Shown piece after piece: positions 1 through 10,277 of a stretch of DNA of 64,000 nt. Origin of the DNA: Neospora caninum Liverpool. Its lineage: Eukaryota; Apicomplexa; Conoidasida; Eucoccidiorida; Sarcocystidae. Position 1 is the stretch's first letter. Every line of letters begins with the position of its first letter. The stretch lies in contig NC_018390.1 of NCBI RefSeq assembly GCF_000208865.1, forward strand, positions 1,474,790 to 1,538,789, read 5' to 3'. Under the pieces are notes generated by a model. The model made no database searches and was not told the DNA's origin. It saw nothing but the letters and a program-made list of their open reading frames with translations. The translations under genes were made by a program, and so were the position numbers.

Positions 1-3000
1 TGTTTTCTGAAGGAACAGCCGGGCTGCCTGCCAACGAAGGCTAGCGATACCAGCGAGCTCAAATATAAACCCCACAATTTAACCAAAGTCCTCTTGCACA
101 CAAGCGCTCCTAAAAAAACGAAAGCGGTTTTTTAGCAGGAAATCGAGGTATGGTAAGGACGATTGTTCTTGTTTTCTCCGACGAGCTGCAGGACCTCTCT
201 GCAGCGATCGTTTCCGTTCGGCGTAGCTCTGTAGAATGTCGCGCTCTAAGAAAGGAAAGCGAGCGGCGGAAATGCACACGGGAGAAGCTAACTCGTTTTC
301 ATTGCATTGCTTACAGCTCCAGCAGAGTTCCGATTCAAAAGAAGGAAGCTGAAAGGAAATGTAGAGCAGCATCGAAGTCGCAGACAAATTGTTCGGTGAA
401 CTCCTGAAAAGTGTGTATTGCATGCGTGTGCGCCTCAACGGCTGGGGCCAACGGGGAGTACATACACCTGAAAAGTGCTCCTTATGGTGACTCACACCAG
501 CATCACTTCATTAGTGGTCTTCGGTAACTCACCGGTGTAGTCCAACACAAGTTTCTCGCCGCAAAAAATGCAGCGTAACGCAAGGTCGGCCCGCTAATCA
601 GTCCCTGTGAGAGCGGAGTGACAAGACAAAGGGCCGGCAAGTAACCTCGAATTCCACGCGGCTTATCAGCAAGTGCTCAGCATTTATGATATCCAGAGGA
701 GTGACCTAAAGGAAGTTATCGGTTATCCTACGTTTCTTTTGACGTGTTACAGACTGCCAGCCTTCACTGCGGGGTGGCTGCCGCAGCCACTTTACCTATG
801 CCTCGTTGTTTAGAGCTAGACTTGTCAAATCATGTGCATCAGCCGTGAGCAAACCCTCCTCACGGGTAGAAAATCTTCGCAAACGCCCCGCCTGGCGTGT
901 AGTCACCGACGAGAAGAAAGCCCAGCCTGAAGTCAGAAGCTTCACATTCGTCGAGTGTACACTGTCCCACGGCTCCCAAAGCTCCCAACTGCTCTATAGT
1001 ACACATTTGTGCCCTGCGAAATTCATAGCCGTGCCGCGCTATGGCACTGAAGTGGTCTGTTTTATTCAAATGCCTAGACGACGCGTTTGTCAAAGGCAGG
1101 AATGGCTCATACTCATGTGAAGGGTTACTGTAAGCAGTAGGGCAGATCCCGGAAGTGCTTTGAGCGCACAGTTCAGAATACAAGTGCCAGAGTAAATCAC
1201 GTTTTGCGAACATCATTTCGTGTCATTCACGCCGTGTCCAACTACTCTCCAGCTTCCGCTGAAGGGGGTGGCGAGGCAGTGAGAAAAGTGTGTGGAAATA
1301 AAAGGATTTCTCCGTATTTCCGGACAAACAGACGGGGTTCTGTCTGCCGTTCGTACCCAGCACCTCTGTCACCACGTCCAGATTGTTCAGTTTTCGGGGA
1401 TTGACAATATGGAGAGATCGTCTACCTGAGGAAGTAACAAAGAAACTTGGCACCCAATAGAGACGGACCTTACTGAACTAGAGGAGAGGCAGGGGGCGTC
1501 GACACAGACAAACCGTGGCAGGAGCATCTCCGGCACTGGTGTCATACACACAGGGTCGGGCGTCTGTTGCCGTCTTCGGGCAATGGTTTTTTATCACCCC
1601 CACCAAAAAGGATCAACTGCATGAGGGCATCACATTCTCCGCACATTCAGAGCTCGCGTGCCCGTCCTATCCTATAAATTATATTGCAAGTGTTCCCTCA
1701 GCGGTGGACATCCGTGGGGAACACCAGCATGAAACATGGCAAATCGTCGAGCAAACGGACAGAGACGTTTGAGAGGCTGCGAGAACGAGAATCATCGCCC
1801 GTACCAATACAGTGTGACAGTGAAACTTTAAAAACAACGATCGTCACGTTCGCAACGCTCAAGTCAGCCGGAGGCAGAGTCATGTTTTTTTTTCTATTCC
1901 ACTCGCTGGAGTTCCGAAGTTCTTCGAAGTGATGATTACTACCAGTGTTCGTTAGGTCACGTCGCAAACCTGGGCGGGTGTTTTCTTGCGAAGTTTGTAT
2001 ATCTGTGGGGGCCCTTCCGTGAAGGGTATCTTCTGGGACTTTTCACTGATGGTGAGACTGCGGTGTACTGCCTGCCAGAACACCTCGGCTACAAGCAGAC
2101 TTCTTATAGAACAAGCGAGCTGAAACTCCATATTTGCTCTTCTTGGCTGACAAAAAGTGTTTGCTTCTTTGTGGCAAGTTGCTTAAGAACAGTGCGGAAA
2201 GAATGGTGGGCGAACCACCCGTAAAATAACGGTTCCAGTAGAAACCGCAGATTTCGTAAAGAATTCGTGTGCGGTCACATGAGAAGAACAGAAAGCGAGA
2301 GTGCAATGCGGAACTCCGGGAGACGGCAAAGAAGGCAAACACATGCTGCAACGTCTCCTTTGGATTTGCGTCATAATGGCTTCGCTGGGTCTCCCACCAT
2401 TATTACATGCTTCTTGTGACCCAGATATTTGCTACACACTGTCACTGTTGTCTTTGCGGACAGAGAGTCTTTTGTGAGCACATGTGGACCGCATCTTTCG
2501 AGAGTTCTCTGCAAGTGAAGGCAACCGCCGTCAGTCGTTCCCGGTCCTCGCCCTACTGCGTTTCGGCGTATTTCAAATGCACTTGGCGAGAGGCTCGCTG
2601 TCACATTCCCCGCCGCATGCTCCTCTGAGGTTAACTTCCGATCGTGTACTTGAGCCTCGGAGTGACTCTCTTAGATTGCAACTAATCATGTTTCATAAAT
2701 ACAGCCAGGGAAAGCTCTTTTGATTTCCACGAACGGAGTATCACGGGTGGCCCACTGCCGTCCTCGAATATGTACTCCCATGAGGACAAATGAGTTTCCG
2801 GGGGTGCTACAGTGTTTGCAAACCTCCTTTGTCCACTACCATATTTGGTACCTTGGCTACTTAGAGGATACTACGCATCCGATGTAACATTAAGACGATT
2901 CGCTGTCTTACAATTTATATTTCCTTAGTGCTGGCCATCAGACACTAACGCGTACCCAATCCTCGAGGGAAACTTGACGGTTGTTCGAAAGCAGTGTGAA

Positions 3001-5223
3001 TCATTTATAATATCAACTGCTGGAGCTTCCCAGTAGAAACCGCTGCTTTATGCATGTCGTTTCGCACTTCTCAGTCTGCTGTTCTCAAGAAACGACTTGC
3101 GAATCGCAGGGTGAAGAACCACACCAGTCAAGGCTGCGCTGCGAGTAACCTCCTCCGCCTCTCATGCATCTGCCCAGGAAAGTGCCTTCTCTCCCACCTT
3201 TCACAAGCATTCATTTCCACCATTGAGACTGGCAAGAGGGTACCCCTTTTTAAGACAACTGAGACACCCATAAAGGACACCGCACTCTTAAACAGCCAAA
3301 GCCGCTGTATGCGCGCGCTGGGGGCCGAGCTCGGCTCTCCCGGTGAAGAGTTTTGCCGCTGGCGTAGCCTGTCCTTCTTTGTGCGGATTTTCCACCTCGT
3401 TCTACACTTTTCTGGATTGAAGGCGGACCTTTCCTAAGCCTGCCTGTTCGCGGGTTTCCGTCTCACTCCAGCAGCTCTTTTCCGGTATCCCGTTCCCCTT
3501 CCATTCGCAAATCTGCCTCCCCTACGCATGTCTCGACGTCGTCGACTTACCGCTTTTGCCGAGAGGGGAAAAACGCTGCGCCAGAGTATGCGGCACCGCG
3601 CATATTGCAGCTGAAAAATGCGACGAAAATGACGGGGGTGGAGAAAGCCACGATGTTGCGAGTTTGTGTAGTTTCTCTCTGTCTTATTCCTCATTTCCTG
3701 ACTGTTGAAGCTTACGCTGGCTCTTTTGAACTGAGTTTTTTCGGACACGCAGAGATCTCGCTTTCTCTCCACTAGCAGCCTCTTCACCCATAGCCACGCG
3801 TCTTAGCTCCCCCCGTCTTCTCCCTCGAGGCTCGTCCAGTTGTCGCGCTTGAACAAAACCACCCTCCGCGTTTACCCACGAGTATTTACGCATTTTGTTA
3901 AGCTTTGAAGCGTCTGATCTATAGTTTTGTTTCATTCCCTGTTCTTTGTCCCACCATGCGCGTCGTGAACTCCGGCCTCTCAACTCACCGCCAGGCGGAT
4001 CCGGGAAGTAGCGTTTCCGGGGGCTGGTAAGTTTGACCGCTAGGCCTCTGGCTCAATTGGCCCTTCTTGTCCGTGGTTTCGTCCCTGACCTCCGAACTTC
4101 ATGTAAGACCATTTGCGGGGATTTCGGCTGTACTTCGACGCTCATTTGAGCCCCGCTCTCTTCCCAAGCTCCTCCGGTACCCAGCCAAACGCGATCAGCG
4201 TTCTTACACTGTCGAGCGCGTGCGGTTTTCATCTTTTGTAGAATGGAAGAGGAAGCGTCTACTTCCGTTCTTCACAGTGTATACTTGGCTCCAAATTCGC
4301 GTACATTTGCGCACCCTGGAGCACAGTGACGAGCCTCCGTTCGGTTCATAGACATCGGTGCCGCTCTCTGGTACCGAGAGGCTGTGTTCAGCCTCGTTCG
4401 CCTTCACGCGCACCGCGCATGTCGACATGTCGCTCTTATGGTGAGTTTCGGTCTCGTTCCCGTGGCAGTCCACAGACAGGCACCACGGGGAAGCGGCGGC
4501 CCAAGAGTGCGCATCTACGAGGAAGGGAAGGCGAAGGGAAAGGCCGCATTTCTTGCGCTCTGGAATCGAAAATCCCCTCAACACGCGAGATAACAACCTG
4601 AAAGTTGTTCGGTTGCCACGCATACCCCCTTCTCCGTTTGGGACAGGAAGAGAGACAGGAAACGATCGAAGACCAACAGGGACAGCAGAAGGCGTCTGGT
4701 GACCGTGCAGCCAGCTCCACATCTGTTTGTGGCGAGGAAATACGTTTTAGAGATGACACGTGCCTTCTTCATCTCTTGGTTTCGCTTTTCGTGACATATC
4801 AGTTCACTGGTGGAGAGAGGTGCGCTGCTCTTCTCTTCTTCTACCAGACCTCTCTGTGTTGTTCCGGACCGTTCGATGCCCGTGTGTGCGCCCGCAGTCA
4901 CCCTCTTTCCTAAGTTCAAACGCGTGGGACAGTTTCCGTTCTCCTTCTCCATCAAGTCTCCCTTCTCCACTCGATTTTCTATCGTTTTTGAAGGGTTGTC
5001 GCACAGAACCCAGGCCACGGCATGACGACTATTTTGTTTCCTCGACAAACGCTTTCTTTTCTCTGTTTCCCCACTTGTTCTTCCTCCTTGCTCTCCAAAC
5101 GCGTGCTCGTTTGAGTTCCCCGTCTCCGCGTGCTGCAGTTGAGAAGGGGCTCTCGTTGCGGTTGCGAGGGGAGGCTCTGGAGAAAAGTTGTTCTTCCACT
5201 TTTTTTCGCTGTTCCGCGCCAAG
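1..5223. other. Intergenic region with no recognisable gene, upstream of the SLC6 transporter
   Basis: All six frames hold only short open stretches (the longest upstream is about 210 codons and compositionally biased), none of which resembles a known family or joins to neighbours through convincing splice sites. The first 4 kb or so is less GC-rich than the coding parts of the window. From about 4750 to 5220 the + strand becomes pyrimidine-rich, which fits a promoter or 5' leader of the transporter gene starting at 5224. A non-coding RNA or the end of a gene lying further left cannot be excluded. Confidence 0.5.
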
Positions 5224-8200
5224 ATGCCGTCAACATCCGCCGGCGTGTCTCCCTCGGGCGAGCCTTCTGCTTTGACTCCTCTCCACGCCGCTTCGCAGTC
5301 GCCATCGGCGATTCAGAAAAAGCGACGACCACGCCCCAACGGGCGTGAGTCTCCGCTTTCTTCTCGCGCCTCGGCGGCCGGATCGTCTCCACAGTCTGCC
5401 GCGAAGGGAGAGACACTCGAAAGAAATAACCACGCGGAGGCTGGCGCTCCTGCGTCGCCTCTCGCCCTTCAAAACAACCACAGCTCGGCCCCCGCGACCT
5501 TATACCCGCTTTCGCCTCTCGCCTGCCTGCCGCCTGCGCAGCCAGTCGCTTCTTCGGCCTTCTCGCGGTCGCTGTCGGGCCGAACGCTGAACTCTCCGTA
5601 CTCCGCTTCGCGCCCGCCGATCCCTGGGGATAAGCCTCCAGGCCCCGTGGATGTTGTGCTTGAGCAGCCGTGCATCTACAAGCAGCAGGATTTTTCGGTG
5701 CCGCTGCATGCGGTCTCACCTAGGGGGCCGCAGCGTGGGAGTGCGTCGTCCACCGCCTCCACTCAGAACGGCGCGAGCGGGAGGAGCGGCGCCTTCTTTG
5801 CCGGCTGGTCAGAGAGCGAGGAAGACGTGTGCGTGGAGAAAAGCTCGGGAGGACACGGAGACGATGACGGGCCGCCGTTTGGCCTCCTGCTCTCGATGTC
5901 GTCCTCCGTCATGGAGTGGAAGAGCCGCTTTGCCTTTGTCCTCGCCACCATCGGAGCGGCCGTCGGCATCGGCTGCGTCTGGAGGTTCCCCACCTACTGT
6001 TACAAGTTCGGCGGAGGCGCGTTCCTCGTCCCTTACGTGCTGATGCTGGTCCTGCTCGGCATGCCTCTCCTCACGCTCGAGATGGCCCTAGGACAGGTGT
6101 TTCGCGGCGGGCATATGAAGTTGTTCAACTTGATCTCGCCGCGCCTCCGAGGCCTGGCCGCCGCCACGATTCTCCAAGCCTTCTTCATCTGCGCGTACTA
6201 CTCAGTGTTTCTCTCCTGGGGTCTCCACTACTTCCTCTCCTGCTGGCAAGCGCCGCTTCCCTGGGTTGTCTCCCCGCAGCAGGTGGATCTGTGCGCTCAG
6301 TTCCACGGCGACCAAAGCGCATGCGAGAACGCAGTTCGGCCGGCTACGCTGGACGTTCCGGCCTCCCCACAGTGGGCCGAGGGGACACAGAGGCTCCACG
6401 GGGGTGTCTCGGAGACAGGGCCCAACGTCTGTGCGTGGATTCCTGCCCAGCTCACAGCCCCGGGTGGCGGCGTGGGCGAAGGCCGCTGCAGCGCAGACAT
6501 TCGGGCCAAGGCGCAGGACTTTCTTTTCACAGAGGTTTTGGGTTTGAGCGCGAAGCACCCCGGCAGCCTCACGTTCACTGTCCTCCTCGGCCTCGCCTTT
6601 GTTTGGGTCCAGGTGTTCTTCTCGCTCTTCAAGGGTTTGCAGTCGCTGACTGCGGTCATCTATGCGGCTGTGCTTCTTCCCATCTTCGCCATTCTCCTCG
6701 TGATGATCAGCGCCTTGACTCTGGACGGCGCCGACCTCGGGCTCTCGTACCTCTTCTCGTTCAACTGGCGAACGCTGGTGGACCAGCCGGAGATCTGGGG
6801 CGAAGCGGCCTCCCAGGTGTTCTTCTCCCTGGGAGTTTTCCAGGGGGTCATGACGGCGTACGCCTCCCACAAAAAAGTGACGCAAAACACGATTGTCGAC
6901 GCCACAGCAGTCGCAGGCAGCAACACCGTCCTGTCTTTCGTGAGCGGCGTGGCGACGTTTGCCATCGCCGGGCACGTGGCGAAACGCGTCGGCGCGATCG
7001 ACCGAGTAACCGGCGCCGCAGACCTCTCGGCGATGAACATTGCGGGGAGTCAACTCGTGTTTGTTCTCTACCCGATCTCTCTCGCGACTCTGCCGGCCCC
7101 GCAGCTGTTTTGCGCGCTCTTTTTCCTCGCGTTCTTTCTCCTCGGCATCACCAGCGCGATCTCGTTCGTGCAGCCCGTGATTGATCTGCTCAAAGCTTCC
7201 CGCCTACTCAAGCGGACGAAGCGGTGGAAACTGACCCTGGCTGCATGCGTCGTCGGATTCCTCCTCGGTCTCCCCTTCTGTCTCCGTTCCGGGATCTACC
7301 TCATCGAATCCGCCGACTACCACTGGAGTGTGATTGGTCTGACCTTCCTGGGGTGCTGTGAGTCTCTCGCCTTTGGATGGGTCTACGGCCTCGGGCGACA
7401 AGTCCAGGCAGTGGGACTCTTGCCCGTCGCCATTCACGCCGTCTCGTACCTCGGCGGCGCCACTCTGGCTGCAGTGATTCTCTTTGTCGTCTCCCCTCCT
7501 AACCGGTTCGTCCTCGCCTCAGCCGTCTGTCTTCCTCTGATGCTCGTCGGCTCAGCCGTCGCCCTCTACTTGAGTCCCCAGCTTCCAGCGCAACAGGCAC
7601 CGGGTCTCCACCCCACACCCCTCCAGAGCCTCGCGCGGAAACCGTCTCTCGCCTCGCTCTCTGAGGCGTCTGGAAAGGATCCTGTTCGAGAGTCTCCCGC
7701 GCCGGGGCAGCGTGGCGGCGACGCTGGAGCACGGGGAGAATGCGGCAGCCATGGCGCCTTCCCCACTCTGCCGGGAAACTGTGGAGAGGAAGCGCGGGGC
7801 GAGGCCGCGATGGACACGGGAGATTCCCCAAGGAGTGGGGTGGCCTTGACCCCGTCGCCGTCTTCCCTGAGGCCTTCTCGCGGCGCATGCAGCTCTCTGA
7901 CTGCTCCCGCAACTCTATCGATTCGCGACCGCATGTACTGCCTGTATTTCGGAAACGTGGAGCATTTGCGGCTGAACCTGAACGCGATCACGGCGTCAAA
8001 CGCACGCGTTGTCTGCCTCTGGCCCGCCTGGTCTGTTGTCATCAAATACGTTTGCCCCCCCATTCTCCTGTTTCTCCTCTTTAACGAACTCGGAAAAGGC
8101 GCCTTCCTCTCTTTTGGCGGACTACCGCTGCCCTACCACGCTGCTGCGCTCGCCGTCCTCGGCTTCATCGCCTTCCTGGTTTTCCTCGGCGTTTTTCTTC

Positions 8201-8373
8201 CCCAGTTCTGGGGTGGATTCGTGCCGGAGAAAAACCCCAGACGAAAAGCGGTTGGGAAACAGGGAAAGGGAGACTGGGCCACCGACGCAGCTTCCGGCGT
8301 CACTGCAGGAGCGCCCCTGTCGGCTGTCTTCGCGGCGCGCGGGGCAGGGAAGACCGCACTGAGGAGCAACTGA
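5224..8373 (+). CDS. SLC6/SNF-family Na+ (and Cl-) dependent neurotransmitter/amino-acid symporter
   Basis: A single-exon gene of 1,049 residues. The ATG at 5224 follows GCCAAG (good Kozak context); 12 further in-frame codons upstream lack an ATG. Residues 1-229 are a Ser/Pro/Ala-rich, low-complexity cytosolic extension. The SLC6 fold begins at about residue 230: TM1 carries GAAVGIGCVWRFP, followed by GGGAFLVPY and the TM2 segment LGMPLLTLEMALGQ. TM6 has QVFFSLGVFQG, TM7 has GSNTVLSF and TM8 has GITSAISFVQPVIDLL. By homology to LeuT, the Na2-site Thr-Ser pair in TM8 is present, and a Ser sits where chloride-dependent members have one. The Na1-site Asn of TM1 is Cys251. An extra lumenal or extracellular loop lies between TM3 and TM4, and a roughly 110-residue polar loop precedes the last two membrane helices. 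Family members move amino acids or amines across membranes; the substrate here is unknown. The gene converges on LTN1. Confidence 0.95.
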   Translation: MPSTSAGVSPSGEPSALTPLHAASQSPSAIQKKRRPRPNGRESPLSSRASAAGSSPQSAAKGETLERNNHAEAGAPASPLALQNNHSSAPATLYPLSPLACLPPAQPVASSAFSRSLSGRTLNSPYSASRPPIPGDKPPGPVDVVLEQPCIYKQQDFSVPLHAVSPRGPQRGSASSTASTQNGASGRSGAFFAGWSESEEDVCVEKSSGGHGDDDGPPFGLLLSMSSSVMEWKSRFAFVLATIGAAVGIGCVWRFPTYCYKFGGGAFLVPYVLMLVLLGMPLLTLEMALGQVFRGGHMKLFNLISPRLRGLAAATILQAFFICAYYSVFLSWGLHYFLSCWQAPLPWVVSPQQVDLCAQFHGDQSACENAVRPATLDVPASPQWAEGTQRLHGGVSETGPNVCAWIPAQLTAPGGGVGEGRCSADIRAKAQDFLFTEVLGLSAKHPGSLTFTVLLGLAFVWVQVFFSLFKGLQSLTAVIYAAVLLPIFAILLVMISALTLDGADLGLSYLFSFNWRTLVDQPEIWGEAASQVFFSLGVFQGVMTAYASHKKVTQNTIVDATAVAGSNTVLSFVSGVATFAIAGHVAKRVGAIDRVTGAADLSAMNIAGSQLVFVLYPISLATLPAPQLFCALFFLAFFLLGITSAISFVQPVIDLLKASRLLKRTKRWKLTLAACVVGFLLGLPFCLRSGIYLIESADYHWSVIGLTFLGCCESLAFGWVYGLGRQVQAVGLLPVAIHAVSYLGGATLAAVILFVVSPPNRFVLASAVCLPLMLVGSAVALYLSPQLPAQQAPGLHPTPLQSLARKPSLASLSEASGKDPVRESPAPGQRGGDAGARGECGSHGAFPTLPGNCGEEARGEAAMDTGDSPRSGVALTPSPSSLRPSRGACSSLTAPATLSIRDRMYCLYFGNVEHLRLNLNAITASNARVVCLWPAWSVVIKYVCPPILLFLLFNELGKGAFLSFGGLPLPYHAAALAVLGFIAFLVFLGVFLPQFWGGFVPEKNPRRKAVGKQGKGDWATDAASGVTAGAPLSAVFAARGAGKTALRSN

Positions 8374-8919
8374 AGAATATTTGTCGCGCCCAGGATGGAA
8401 GCCTTTTCATTTTAGGGAAAATCTGCACTGGGCACATGAAGACGCGAGAGGGGGAGGCGAAGGAGAAGGAGTGGATCTCGAGGAGGCAGAGTGAAAGGAA
8501 CTCTAGGGTGGCACCAGAAGAGAGAGAGAGCTAGGGACGTGGAGAGGAGACGTGAAACACAGGGAAGGAAGAGAAGAAAGGTCGCGCGCAGCGCGACACG
8601 AGAGAGATGAAACATCCGGTTGCGGAGAAAGAACACGGAGACTGACGGGGATCTCGTCTCCAACAAAGGAACGAGGAGAGACAGCTAGGCAACAGGGGGA
8701 AGAGAAAAAGAAAGCAGGCCGAATGAGCGGGACACATTCCCATGTTCATGGCAAAGAAAAGGACTCGGAGTGCGACACAGGAGACACACGTTGTCACGCT
8801 CCGTCGGTCCCTGCGCGAGTATGCGCGAGACTGCTGGACCTGCAGAGAAAGAATCTCACATTTTGACTTCGTGGATGTAATCGCTGCAATTCGGCGTTTT
8901 GTCAAGCGTTTTGTCGCAC

Positions 8920-8946
8920 ATATATATATATATATATATATATATA
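8920..8946. repeat. (TA)n microsatellite
   Basis: About 13 uninterrupted TA units in intergenic DNA, followed by a degenerate TATG/TACG tract to about 9000. Confidence 0.9.
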
Positions 8947-9358
8947 GGTATGTATGTACGTATATTTGTAGATATAGGTATGTATATCTATACATATCTG
9001 CGTGTACATCTACATGCACGTGTTTGACTACTTGTACGCTTTTTTCAATCCAAGGCCAGTGAAAACTTTTCACAGACTTGTTGAAGTAAAAGGTCGAGAA
9101 AACGACTGCACAGTCTGTGGATGCGCACCCGTTGCCGAGCTGGGCACATCCGTATATCCACTTCTTCCGAGAGATACGCTGGTCGCCACAAGAAATCGAA
9201 ATAGAGCGTTGCCCATGTGCAGAAGAAGTTACAGACCTCCAGGGCTGTGAATAGACACACTCCTACCCTATGTGCGCTTAGTTCACATCCGCACTGAAGC
9301 GCATGCGTGTAGACTCGCTTCATCTACCTCTACAGATCTATGTATATCTCTAGATAAT

Positions 9359-9409
9359 AATATATATATATATATTTATATCTCTACATGGTATATATAT
9401 ATATATATA
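9359..9409. repeat. (TA)n microsatellite, two blocks
   Basis: Two TA runs (about 9361-9375 and 9392-9408) separated by a short TTTATATCTCTACATGG spacer in intergenic DNA. Confidence 0.85.
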
Positions 9410-10093
9410 CATAATTGCTGTATGCATCGGTCAAAGCGAGAAACATAGCCCCAAAGTAAAATCATTCGCTGCGGTTGATGTCGACGCCGAATCTTTTTTG
9501 GTGTCAGATCAACTTCTTCAAACAGTGTTCGTTTTCTTATTTGCCCCACATGCATGAGTTATGCATGTTTATACGAGGCATACTGGAGACAATGCGCCGT
9601 GTAACTATCTGGAGGTGCGGTCGATGTGAAGCAGAAAGATCAAAGCCATGAAAACCACGCATACAGTTCGAGACGAGAAGAACGAGACAGGAAGAGAGAG
9701 CGCCATCGCCGAGAAGAGAAAGAATTGAAGACGCACGGAGCGAAGCAGTGACACGAAACACGAACCGACAACACCGATAGGATATGGAGAAGAAAGCTGG
9801 AGAGACAGACAACAAAGCTCTTTATGATTGTCGCACACCACCACCCCACTGGACCGCGTAAGACAGCTAAAAGTGATCCAAAAATAATATTTGCCGACAC
9901 CAAACAGGTGAGGCGAACAGTTTCCCCCTTTTACGCCGTCTGAGGCAACCGCCTTTTCAATCCTACACTGGTCACAGAAGGCAAATGCACACTACCAGGA
10001 GATCTGCGTGCAAAACGGTGGAAGCAGAAGCCTCTCACAGGACAAGAACCGAAACTCATGCCGCGACAAAAGCAGCGAAATTTCAGACAATCG

Positions 10094-10124
<31 letters not shown>

Positions 10125-10231
10125 CACGTGTGTGAAACGTACATATAAATATACATATAATATACATATATATATATATATATATACATATAAATATACA
10201 TATAAATATGCATATATATATATATATATAT
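10094..10231. repeat. Compound TA-rich microsatellite cluster
   Basis: Three TA runs (about 10094-10118, 10166-10186, 10212-10230) joined by degenerate ACATATAA units. The cluster lies just downstream of the LTN1 stop codon at 10278, so it probably forms part of the LTN1 3' UTR or 3' flank. Confidence 0.85.
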
Positions 10232-10277
10232 CATGGCAGAGGGACGTGGTGGGGAGTCTGCGTGGGTGTTCTGCTGT

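Larger units (their letters stand above)
8374..10277. other. Intergenic region between convergent SLC6 and LTN1 genes
   Basis: This stretch lies between the stop codons of two converging genes and should hold both 3' UTRs. The + strand from about 8440 to 8770 is purine-rich (GA-rich). Several TA microsatellites follow (8920-8946, 9359-9409, 10094-10231). No coding exon or structured RNA gene was recognised. Confidence 0.6.

Noticed and set aside
3054..3437. A 127-codon + strand open frame in the left intergenic region
   Set aside because: No recognisable domain, no supporting splice partners and no coding-like bias compared with true genes here.
5916..7184. A 422-codon open frame overlapping the SLC6 gene on the same strand
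   Set aside because: It is an Arg/Pro-rich out-of-frame shadow of a GC-rich gene; the other frame encodes a clearly conserved membrane protein.
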